In this document: piece after piece, positions 1 to 5,452 of the stretch
Position numbering within the stretch: the first letter of the stretch is position 1
Layout of the letters: each line of letters opens with the position of its first letter
From: Gammaproteobacteria bacterium
Lineage (GTDB): Bacteria > Pseudomonadota > Gammaproteobacteria > S012-40
Length of the DNA: 5,918 bases
Assembly: GCA_026982215.1 (NCBI GenBank)
Contig: JALSHN010000041.1
Coordinates: forward strand, 1-5,918
Direction of reading: 5' to 3'
The notes under the pieces: model-generated
Seen by the model: the letters and a program-made list of their open reading frames with translations, nothing else
Databases searched by the model: none
Told to the model about the DNA's origin: nothing
Program-made: the position numbers and the translations under genes

Positions 1-1219
1 CGGCGCGGTGCTCACCACCATCGGCCTCATTCCCGGCATGCCCCATATGGCCTTCCTCTCCCTGGGCGTGGCCAGCTTCGCCGGTGCTTGGTGGGTGGCC
101 AAGCGCGGCCGCCGGGAGGAGGAGGCCCCGGTGCAGGAAGAGGCCGCTTCCACACCCCCCTCGGCCCTGGAGCCCTCCTGGGACGATGTGGTGCCGGTGG
201 ACCTCATCGGCCTGGAAGTGGGCTACCGGCTCATTCCTCTGGTGGACGTCAATCAAGGGGGGGAGCTGATGGCACGCATCAAGGGCGTGCGCAAGAAACT
301 TTCCCAGGAGCTGGGGTTCCTCATCCCCTCGGTGCACATCCGCGACAACCTGGATCTCGCCCCCACCGCTTATCGCATCACCCTCCACGGGGTGGTGATG
401 GGGGAACACGAGGTGTTCCCCGACAAGGAACTGGCCATCAATCCCGGACATGTCTTCGGGCCGTTGAAGGGCACCCCCACCCGCGACCCCGCCTTCGGCC
501 TGGAGGCGGTGTGGATCGAGCCGGGTCAGCGCCAGCAGGCCCAATCCCTGGGGTACACCGTGGTCGATCCCGCCACCGTGCTGGCGACCCATCTCTCCCA
601 GATCCTCCAGCGCCACGCCCACGAACTGCTCGGGCGCGAGGAGGTGCAGCAACTGCTGGACAAACTGGGCGAACGCTATCCCAAGCTGGTGGAAGACCTG
701 GTGCCCGACACCCTGTCGTTGGGGGTGGTGGTCAAGGTCCTTCAGGGACTGTTGGAGGAGGGCGTCCCCATCACCGATCTGCGCACCATCATGGAGACTC
801 TGGCCGACCAGGCCGGGCAGGGGGTGAAAGACCCGCAGGCCCTGGTGGCTGCGGTGCGCGCTGCCCTGGGGAGAGCCATCGTCCAGGGGATCAACGGTAC
901 CGAGGCCGAGCTGGAGGTGATCACCCTCGATCCCTCACTGGAACAGCTGTTGCAACAAAGCGTGGGCAACGGTGCCGAGGCCGGCACCGGGCTCGAACCG
1001 GGGCTGGCGGAACGCATCCACCAAGCCCTGCAGGACGTCGCACAGCGCCAGGAAATGGCCGGCAAGCCCGCCGTCTTCCTGGTCAACCCCGCCCTGCGAC
1101 CGGTGCTCAGCCGGTTCGTGCGCAAGACCATCCCAGGGCTCCATGTCCTGGCCTACACGGAAGTTCCGGAAGACAAGCAGATCAAGGTGGTGTCCGTCAT
1201 CGGCCAGGGGAACGCCTGA
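1..1219 (+). CDS. flhA: Flagellar biosynthesis protein FlhA, 3' part (N-terminus outside the window)
   Basis: FlhA is the inner-membrane export-gate component of the flagellar type III secretion apparatus; its cytoplasmic domain docks chaperone-substrate complexes. The reading frame is already open at the left edge (first full codon at base 2) and ends at TGA 1217-1219, giving 405 visible residues. The full family length is about 690-700, so roughly the first 290 residues, holding most of the membrane domain, are missing. Visible residues 1-33 contain the end of the membrane region, starting GAVLTTIGLIPGMPHMAFL, with one last hydrophobic helix (about 14-33). A charged, Ala/Pro/Glu-rich linker follows (about 34-62). 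The rest is the FlhA cytoplasmic domain: GYRLIPLVD at 75-82, VHIRDNLDLAPTAYRI at 111-126, HLSQILQRHAHELLGREEV at 197-215, LVPDTLSLGVV at 233-243, and YTEVP at 385-389 near the C-terminus. flhF follows after 43 bp with no terminator, so they are probably co-transcribed. Nothing looks truncated apart from the window edge. Confidence 0.97.
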   Translation, partial: GAVLTTIGLIPGMPHMAFLSLGVASFAGAWWVAKRGRREEEAPVQEEAASTPPSALEPSWDDVVPVDLIGLEVGYRLIPLVDVNQGGELMARIKGVRKKLSQELGFLIPSVHIRDNLDLAPTAYRITLHGVVMGEHEVFPDKELAINPGHVFGPLKGTPTRDPAFGLEAVWIEPGQRQQAQSLGYTVVDPATVLATHLSQILQRHAHELLGREEVQQLLDKLGERYPKLVEDLVPDTLSLGVVVKVLQGLLEEGVPITDLRTIMETLADQAGQGVKDPQALVAAVRAALGRAIVQGINGTEAELEVITLDPSLEQLLQQSVGNGAEAGTGLEPGLAERIHQALQDVAQRQEMAGKPAVFLVNPALRPVLSRFVRKTIPGLHVLAYTEVPEDKQIKVVSVIGQGNA

Positions 1220-1262
1220 GCCGCGCACTGCCCGCTGATGCCGAACAACGAGGCCAGAGTGA

Positions 1263-2663
1263 ATGAAGATAAGACGCTTCACCGCTCCCGACATGCGCCA
1301 GGCCATCAATCGCGTGCGTGAAGAACTGGGGCCGGAGGCGGTGATCCTCTCCAACCGCAAGCTGGATGGCGAAGTGGAGATCATCGCCGCCATCGACTAC
1401 GACGAAAGCTTTCTGGAACCCTCTCAGGAATCGCCCGCCGCTGGCTCACCTGCCACCGAGCCTTCCACCCGGGAGGCCCCGGCCGCCTCGGAGACCCGGG
1501 ATGTCTCCCTGCGACGTGAGCGTGCCTCCAACGGCGAGGAACATACCCCCGCCGATCCACCGTGGGCCGCGCGCGAACGCCCGGCCACCGCCTCGCGCCG
1601 TCCCTCGGCGGCGGTGAGCTACCTGGCCGAACTCTCCGCCCGCGTGGCCGAAGGAGCCCCTCGCCCGGTGCCGTCGCCCCGGGACGAATCCGCGGTCGAA
1701 GAGGCACCGGCAGTTGCCGAGGCCGTCTCCGATCTCGCCGCCCTGCGCGAAGACGTACAACTGCTGCGTGAACTCATGGAGAGCCAGATGATGGGGCTGC
1801 ACCAAGGCCGGGAAGGTCCGCGCACCCCCAGTGTGGCCCGGATCGCCAAGCGCCTCACTGAACTGGGACTCCCCGGCGAGTGGGTGGAGCGCCTGCTCGA
1901 TCGTCTCCCGCGCCAAGGTCCCCTCGAACGCCTGTGGTCCCAGGCGTTGCGGCAGCTGGCTCAGGCCATTCCCACCCGTGCCCCTGACTTTTTGGCCGCC
2001 GGCGGTGTCGTCGTGCTGGTCGGACCCAGCGGCGTCGGCAAGACCACCACCCTGGCCAAGATCGCCGCCCGCCACATCCTGCATCATCAGCGCGACGGCG
2101 TGGTACTGGTCTCTTGCGACGACCACCGCGTCGGCGCCCATGAACAACTGCGCGCCTACGGTCAGATCCTCGGTGTCCCGGTGTATTCCACCCGAGCCCG
2201 TGATGAGCTGGCCCGAATCGTGGCGCGGCTGAAGGACGAACGCTTGGTACTGGTGGACACCGCCGGCACCAACCCCCTGGCGGCAGAAACCCGCCCCCCC
2301 TTTCCGGGATTGGAGGGTGTGGCGGCAGAAATCCTCCTCACCCTGGCCGCCCCCGTCCATCCCCAGGTGCAAGCGGAGTACATCCGTCGCTACCGGCCGT
2401 TGGGGATCACCGGCGCCATCCTCAGCAAATGTGACGAGGCTTGGCGGCTGGGGCCGGCGCTCGGGGCGGTGATGGATGCCGGCCTGCCCCTGACCCTGAT
2501 CACCGACGGCCCGGCGATCCCCGACGATCTGCACCCGGCCGATCCCCGCGAGCTGGTGAACCGCAGCATCGACAAGGTGCGGCGCCATCGCCCGCCTGGC
2601 ACGAACCCCGCAAAACAAACGCCCAAGACTTACGAAGGAGTGGCATCCGATGACAACTCATGA
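1263..2663 (+). CDS. flhF: Flagellar biosynthesis GTPase FlhF
   Basis: FlhF is an SRP-type GTPase, related to Ffh and FtsY, that places the flagellum at the pole and promotes early assembly at the membrane. The product has 466 residues, normal for the family. The N-terminal B region opens with MKIRRFTAPDMRQAINRVRE and ELGPEAVILSN. A low-complexity Pro/Ala/Glu/Arg-rich linker spans about 52-155 and an N domain about 156-240. The G domain carries the P-loop GPSGVGKTTT at 254-263, the G2 segment DDHRVGAHEQLRAYG at 286-300, DTAG at 332-335, SKCDEA at 388-393 (G4) and TDGPAIPDDLHP at 414-425. In FlhF relatives these are usually DxYRIGA and TKLDEA, so the Tyr-to-His and Leu-to-Cys changes are mildly unusual, but the nucleotide-contacting Lys and Asp remain. 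The start is ATG 1263, preceded by a modest CGAGG at 1249-1253. The stop (2661-2663) lies 14 bases inside flhG, which suggests translational coupling with its regulator. Confidence 0.96.
   Translation: MKIRRFTAPDMRQAINRVREELGPEAVILSNRKLDGEVEIIAAIDYDESFLEPSQESPAAGSPATEPSTREAPAASETRDVSLRRERASNGEEHTPADPPWAARERPATASRRPSAAVSYLAELSARVAEGAPRPVPSPRDESAVEEAPAVAEAVSDLAALREDVQLLRELMESQMMGLHQGREGPRTPSVARIAKRLTELGLPGEWVERLLDRLPRQGPLERLWSQALRQLAQAIPTRAPDFLAAGGVVVLVGPSGVGKTTTLAKIAARHILHHQRDGVVLVSCDDHRVGAHEQLRAYGQILGVPVYSTRARDELARIVARLKDERLVLVDTAGTNPLAAETRPPFPGLEGVAAEILLTLAAPVHPQVQAEYIRRYRPLGITGAILSKCDEAWRLGPALGAVMDAGLPLTLITDGPAIPDDLHPADPRELVNRSIDKVRRHRPPGTNPAKQTPKTYEGVASDDNS
2596..2612 (+). promoter_or_regulatory. 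Candidate sigma-54 (-24/-12) promoter for flhG-fliA
   Basis: The 17 bases CTGGCACGAACCCCGCA match the RpoN consensus YTGGCACGrNNNTTGCW at every specified position except two T-to-C changes in the -12 box. The invariant GG (2598-2599) and GC (2610-2611) are separated by exactly 10 bases, the canonical spacing. An A-rich patch follows at once (2612-2619), unlike the GC-rich surroundings. Transcription would start near 2623, leaving a leader of about 27 nt before the flhG ATG with its ribosome site inside it. The element is inside flhF codons, so it could be chance. The CC in place of TT would weaken it. Polar flagellar genes at this level are commonly RpoN/FleQ dependent in Pseudomonas and Vibrio. 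Confidence 0.4.
2635..2640 (+). promoter_or_regulatory. Ribosome binding site of flhG
   Basis: AAGGAG lies 9 bases upstream of ATG 2650 and is the strongest Shine-Dalgarno match near this junction. It sits inside the last codons of flhF and fixes the flhG start at 2650, which gives a 14-base overlap with the flhF stop. Confidence 0.8.
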
Positions 2664-3513
2664 ACGAGGCCGACGCAGCGCCCCCCCGGTTCAGGTGGTG
2701 GCGGTGACCAGTGGCAAAGGCGGCGTCGGCAAGACCAACGTCAGCGTCAATCTGGCCTGTGCCCTGGCCGACCGTGGGCGCCAAGTGCTGCTGCTCGACG
2801 CCGATCTCGGGCTGGCCAATGTCGACGTCCTCCTCGACCTGCAGCCGCGTTACCATCTCGGTCACGTCCTCGCCGGCGAAGTGGACCTCGAATCGGTGAT
2901 CCTCACGGGTCCCCGTGGGGTGAGGGTGGTGCCCGCCGCCTCCGGGGTGCGCCGCCTGGCCTCCCTCAGCGCCGCCGAATACGCCGGCATCATCCAGGCC
3001 TTCAGTGGCCTCTCCCTGCCGGTGGACACCCTGATCGTCGATACCCCCGCCGGCATCTCCGACAACGTGGCCCACTTCTGCCTCGCCGCCCAGGAAGTGC
3101 TGGTGGTGGTGTGTGACGAACCCACCTCCATCACCGATGCCTACGCCCTCATCAAGGTCCTCTCCCGAGACCACGGCCTGCAACGATTCCGTGTCCTGGT
3201 CAACCAGGCTGCCAGCGTCGCCGACGGTCGCGAAGTCTACCGCCGGCTCAACGCCGCCTGTGGTCACTACCTCGACATCGCCCTGCACCTGGCCGGCGTG
3301 GTCCCCCACGACGATTACCTGCGCCGTGCGGTGCAGCGCCAGCGGGCGGTGGTGGATGCCTACCCCCGCAGCCCCGCGGCCTCGGCCTTCCGCCGCCTGG
3401 CACGTGACGTCAGCGAATGGCCGCTCTCCAGCGACGGCGGTGGCCACATCGCCTTCTTCTTCGAACGCCTGATCCAACACCGATATCCAGCCCTGGCGGA
3501 GGCAAGCCTATGA
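2650..3513 (+). CDS. flhG: MinD-type ATPase FlhG/FleN, flagellar number regulator
   Basis: FlhG (FleN in Pseudomonas, also YlxH) is a ParA/MinD-family ATPase that restrains flagellar number; in Pseudomonas it antagonises the master activator FleQ, and it works opposite FlhF. The product has 287 residues, usual for the family. The deviant Walker A motif SGKGGVGKT is at 21-29 with signature lysine Lys23. LLLDADLGLANVD is at 47-59, DTPAG (switch II) at 131-135, and VVVCDEPTSITDAYALIKVL at 152-171, a FleN hallmark. The tail GHIAFFFERLIQ at 265-276 resembles the amphipathic membrane-targeting helix of MinD/FlhG proteins (inferred). The N-terminal extension before the ATPase core is only about 14 residues and shows no DQAxxLR motif, the FlhF-stimulating element known from some FlhG proteins. 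The start is ATG 2650 with AAGGAG upstream. The gene overlaps flhF by 14 bases and fliA by 4, so the three products are probably made in a coupled fashion. Confidence 0.96.
   Translation: MTTHERGRRSAPPVQVVAVTSGKGGVGKTNVSVNLACALADRGRQVLLLDADLGLANVDVLLDLQPRYHLGHVLAGEVDLESVILTGPRGVRVVPAASGVRRLASLSAAEYAGIIQAFSGLSLPVDTLIVDTPAGISDNVAHFCLAAQEVLVVVCDEPTSITDAYALIKVLSRDHGLQRFRVLVNQAASVADGREVYRRLNAACGHYLDIALHLAGVVPHDDYLRRAVQRQRAVVDAYPRSPAASAFRRLARDVSEWPLSSDGGGHIAFFFERLIQHRYPALAEASL
3498..3502 (+). promoter_or_regulatory. Ribosome binding site of fliA
   Basis: GGAGG lies 7 bases upstream of ATG 3510, inside the last flhG codons. It decides the fliA start. The same frame is open further upstream (possible start near 3417), but that would add 31 residues unlike any FliA, encoded entirely within flhG. 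Confidence 0.8.
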
Positions 3514-4238
3514 GCGGACTCGCGGCATTCCAGCAGAATCAACGCGGTGGTGAGGAAAAACTCATCAACGAATACGCCCCCCTGGTGAAAAAGATCGCCT
3601 ACCACCTCATCAGCCGATTGCCCCCCAGCATCCAGCCGGACGACCTCATTCAGGCCGGGATGATCGGCCTGCTGGAGGCGGCGCGCAACTACGACTCTGA
3701 CCAAGGCGCCAGCTTCGAGACCTATGCCGGCATCCGCATCCGTGGGGCCATGCTCGACGAGATCCGCCGCAGCGACTGGGCCCCTCGCTCGGTACACAAA
3801 AAGGCCCGCATGGTCTCCGAGGCCATCCGCGAGATCGAAAACGAAACCGGTCGTGATGCCCGTGACCAGGAAGTGGCCGACCGCCTCGGTATGAGCCTCA
3901 ACGACTACCACCAAGTGCTGCGCGACGCCAACGGCTACCGTGTGGTCAGTTTCGACGAACTGAGCCCGGCGGACGAATTGGCCACCGAGCTGGGCCGGGC
4001 CGACCACGGCGGACCCCTGGACGGGCTGCAGAAACAAGACTTCAAGCGTTGCCTGGCCGAGGCCATCTCCGGGCTGCCCGAACGCGAGCGTCTGGTGCTG
4101 GCACTCTACTACGACGAAGAACTCAACCTGCGCGAGATCGGCGAAGTATTGGGTGTCTCCGAATCCCGGGTATGCCAGATCCACGGCCAGGCGGTGATGC
4201 GGCTCAAGGCCCGCATGGAAGATTGGCGCAAGGATTAA
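3510..4238 (+). CDS. fliA: RNA polymerase sigma factor FliA (sigma-28) for flagellar operons
   Basis: FliA directs RNA polymerase to late flagellar promoters (flagellin, motor and chemotaxis genes) and is held in check by the anti-sigma factor FlgM, which is not in this window. The product has 242 residues, against about 239 for the E. coli protein. Region 2 covers about 18-92, with DDLIQAGMIGLLEAARNYD at 44-62 and the -10 recognition segment RIRGAMLDEIRRSDWAPRSV at 76-95. Region 3 follows (about 96-150), with GRDARDQEVADRLGMSL at 114-130. Region 4 occupies about 182-240, with LPERERLVLALYYDEELNLR at 189-208 and the helix-turn-helix LREIGEVLGVSESRVCQIHG at 207-226, which contacts the -35 element. 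The start is ATG 3510, overlapping the flhG stop as ATGA, behind GGAGG. TAA 4236-4238 ends the gene and coincides with the first bases of a possible sigma-28 promoter for cheY. Confidence 0.97.
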   Translation: MSGLAAFQQNQRGGEEKLINEYAPLVKKIAYHLISRLPPSIQPDDLIQAGMIGLLEAARNYDSDQGASFETYAGIRIRGAMLDEIRRSDWAPRSVHKKARMVSEAIREIENETGRDARDQEVADRLGMSLNDYHQVLRDANGYRVVSFDELSPADELATELGRADHGGPLDGLQKQDFKRCLAEAISGLPERERLVLALYYDEELNLREIGEVLGVSESRVCQIHGQAVMRLKARMEDWRKD

Positions 4239-4263
4239 ACCTTTTCTCCTCAGCGGTCGATGG
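4236..4263 (+). promoter_or_regulatory. Candidate sigma-28 (FliA) promoter ahead of cheY
   Basis: TAAACCTT (4236-4243) resembles the -35 consensus TAAAGTTT at six of eight positions. GTCGATGG (4256-4263) resembles the -10 consensus GCCGATAA at five of eight, keeping the CGAT core. The spacer is 12 bases where 11 is usual, so the match is imperfect. The site is in the longest intergenic gap of the window and upstream of che genes, which are classic FliA targets. Transcription would begin near 4270, leaving about 35 nt of leader with the cheY ribosome site inside. The remaining gap shows no convincing terminator. Confidence 0.35.
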
Positions 4264-4293
4264 AAGGGCAGGAGCCAAACCACAGCCGGCAAC

Positions 4294-4298
4294 GGAGG
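4294..4298 (+). promoter_or_regulatory. Ribosome binding site selecting the TTG start of cheY
   Basis: A full GGAGG lies 6 bases before TTG 4305. The only upstream in-frame ATG (4260) has only pyrimidine-rich or unrelated sequence ahead of it and no Shine-Dalgarno match. The site therefore favours TTG as the start. Confidence 0.8.
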
Positions 4299-4304
4299 TC
4301 CGCT

Positions 4305-4697
4305 TTGGACAAGAACATCAAGATCCTCATCGTGGACGACTTCTCCACCATGAGGCGCATCATCAAGAACCTGCTGCGAGACCTGGGCTACAACAACGTC
4401 CAGGAAGCCGATGACGGCAACACCGCGCTCCCCATGCTCAAGAGCGGCAAATTCGACTTCCTCATCACCGACTGGAACATGCCCGGCATGACCGGCATCG
4501 AGCTGCTCAAGACCGTGCGCGCCGACCCCGAACTGGCCAAGCTGCCGGTGTTGATGGTCACTGCCGAGCAAAAGCGCGAACAGATCATCGAGGCCGCCCA
4601 GGCCGGGGTCAACGGCTACATCGTCAAACCGTTCACCGCCCAGACCCTGAAAGAAAAGATCGAAAAGATCTTCGAGCGCATCCAGGCCGCCGGTTGA
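4305..4697 (+). CDS. cheY: Chemotaxis response regulator CheY (TTG start)
   Basis: CheY is the single-domain receiver that takes phosphate from CheA and, as CheY-P, binds the FliM/FliN switch to change motor rotation. With the TTG start the product has 130 residues and begins MDKNIKILIVDDFSTMRRI. It contains all receiver residues: the acidic pair Asp11/Asp12, phospho-acceptor Asp56 in TDWNMPGMTG, Thr86 in MVTAE, Tyr105 in NGYIVKPF and Lys108. Each is one number below its E. coli counterpart (12/13, 57, 87, 106, 109), as expected for a near-identical N-terminus. The in-frame ATG at 4260 would add 15 residues (MEGQEPNHSRQRRSA) with no family match and no ribosome site, so I reject it. The gene follows fliA after 66 bp and precedes cheZ by 19 bp. 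A weak sigma-28-like promoter lies just upstream, but read-through from fliA is also possible. Confidence 0.95.
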   Translation: MDKNIKILIVDDFSTMRRIIKNLLRDLGYNNVQEADDGNTALPMLKSGKFDFLITDWNMPGMTGIELLKTVRADPELAKLPVLMVTAEQKREQIIEAAQAGVNGYIVKPFTAQTLKEKIEKIFERIQAAG

Positions 4698-4716
4698 GCG
4701 GGAAGGGAATCGAGCC

Positions 4717-5442
4717 ATGGCGAACACCGAATTCCAACGACAACTGCTGGACGAAGCCCGTGCCCTGGTCGCTGCCCTGGAAGCGGAGGACGGTGAGGCC
4801 GCCGAGGCTGCCCTGGCGCGCATCGGTGCCCTGCGCGAGAGCGACATCTTCCAGGAACTGGGGCGGATGACCCGCGAGCTGCACGATGCCCTCAAAGAAG
4901 TGGAACTGGACGATTCCATGCAGGGGCTCGCCCAGGTGGACATCCCCGACGCCCGCGCGCGCCTCAACCACGTCATCGAAATGACCGACGAGGCCGCCAA
5001 CAAGACCCTCACCCTCATCGAGGCCGCCATGCCCATCTGCGAAGGGCTGGAAGACGCCCTGCGTCACATCGGTGAAGGCTGGTCCCGCTTTCGCAAGCGC
5101 GAGATGTCGGTGGAGGAATTCCGTGAACTTTCCCGCGAAGTGGAGCAATTCATCGACCGCGGCAACCAAGAACTCTCCGCCCTGAAGAGCCACCTCAACG
5201 AAATCCTCATGGCCCAGGGCTTCCAGGATCTCACCGGCCAGATCATCCGCAAGGTCATCACCATCGTCGATGATCTGGAAGACAGCCTGGTGGGGCTGAT
5301 CAAAAAAATCCACGGCGACATCCAACCCCGGCAAAAGAAAGAAGACCCACTGGCCGGACCACAGATCCCCGGCCGCGAATCCGACACCGCCGTGAGCGGC
5401 CAGGACGAAGTGGACGAACTCCTCTCCAGCTTGGGTTTCTGA
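4717..5442 (+). CDS. cheZ: Protein phosphatase CheZ (CheY-P phosphatase)
   Basis: CheZ speeds removal of phosphate from CheY-P and so ends the tumble/reversal signal. The product has 241 residues, longer than the 214 of E. coli CheZ, with the extra length mainly in the N-terminal half and the linker. It is almost wholly helical. The long hairpin that forms the dimeric four-helix bundle spans about 78-200. The active-site segment LMAQGFQDLTGQIIRK is at 164-179; Asp171 and Gln175 match E. coli Asp143 and the catalytic Gln147. A polar, Pro-containing linker (about 201-228) leads to the C-terminal CheY-binding peptide QDEVDELLSSLGF at 229-241, close to the E. coli tail. The start is ATG 4717, with AAGGGA at 4703-4708 as ribosome site. 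Its position between cheY and cheA supports the call, and all three probably share a transcript. Confidence 0.96.
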   Translation: MANTEFQRQLLDEARALVAALEAEDGEAAEAALARIGALRESDIFQELGRMTRELHDALKEVELDDSMQGLAQVDIPDARARLNHVIEMTDEAANKTLTLIEAAMPICEGLEDALRHIGEGWSRFRKREMSVEEFRELSREVEQFIDRGNQELSALKSHLNEILMAQGFQDLTGQIIRKVITIVDDLEDSLVGLIKKIHGDIQPRQKKEDPLAGPQIPGRESDTAVSGQDEVDELLSSLGF

Positions 5443-5445
5443 GGG
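5441..5445 (+). promoter_or_regulatory. Ribosome binding site of cheA, overlapping the cheZ stop
   Basis: GAGGG shares its first two bases with the cheZ TGA (5440-5442) and lies 7 bases before ATG 5453. A ribosome ending cheZ would stop on top of this site, which suggests coupled translation of cheA. Confidence 0.6.
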
Positions 5446-5452
5446 CAGCACC

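Noticed and set aside
1220..1262. Search for a promoter or terminator between flhA and flhF.
   Set aside because: The 43-bp gap shows only a modest CGAGG ribosome site; there is no -24/-12, -35/-10 or hairpin that I could defend.
88..1266. A 392-codon plus-strand frame overlapping flhA in another phase.
   Set aside because: The translation is Gly/Arg/Pro/His-rich low-complexity sequence, while the flhA frame encodes a clear family protein.
1446..2618. A 390-codon minus-strand frame antisense to flhF, and similar antisense frames at 2500-3480 and 4633-5529.
   Set aside because: They have the same GC-driven shadow pattern and biased composition (Gly/Gln/Val/His-rich), with no recognisable domain.
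3399..3415. A second TGGCACG motif, near the flhG 3' end, considered as a sigma-54 promoter for fliA. It overlaps the palindrome TGACGTCA (3405-3412).
   Set aside because: The nearest GC lies 12 bases after the GG instead of 10, so it does not fit the -24/-12 geometry. The palindrome is encoded by ordinary flhG codons and has no known partner here.
3417..3509. An upstream 31-codon extension of fliA.
   Set aside because: It lies inside flhG, has no FliA-like sequence, and the ATG at 3510 has a proper GGAGG and gives the normal FliA length.
4239..4304. Search for a terminator between fliA and cheY.
   Set aside because: There is no GC-rich stem followed by a T run; the only T-rich stretch (4242-4247) comes right after the stop codon without a preceding hairpin.
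4298..4310. A small inverted repeat GTCC-5nt-GGAC around the cheY TTG, considered as a translational control hairpin.
   Set aside because: The stem is only four base pairs and cannot be extended, so it is expected by chance in GC-rich DNA.
3360..5036. A 558-codon open frame on the minus strand, antisense to the flhG end, fliA, cheY and the start of cheZ.
   Set aside because: It is the mirror of well-supported plus-strand genes with strong third-position G/C bias, which removes stop codons from the antisense frames. The translation is low-complexity (Ala/Ser/Arg then Val/Asp/Gly/His/Gln), matches no family I know, and spans four gene boundaries.
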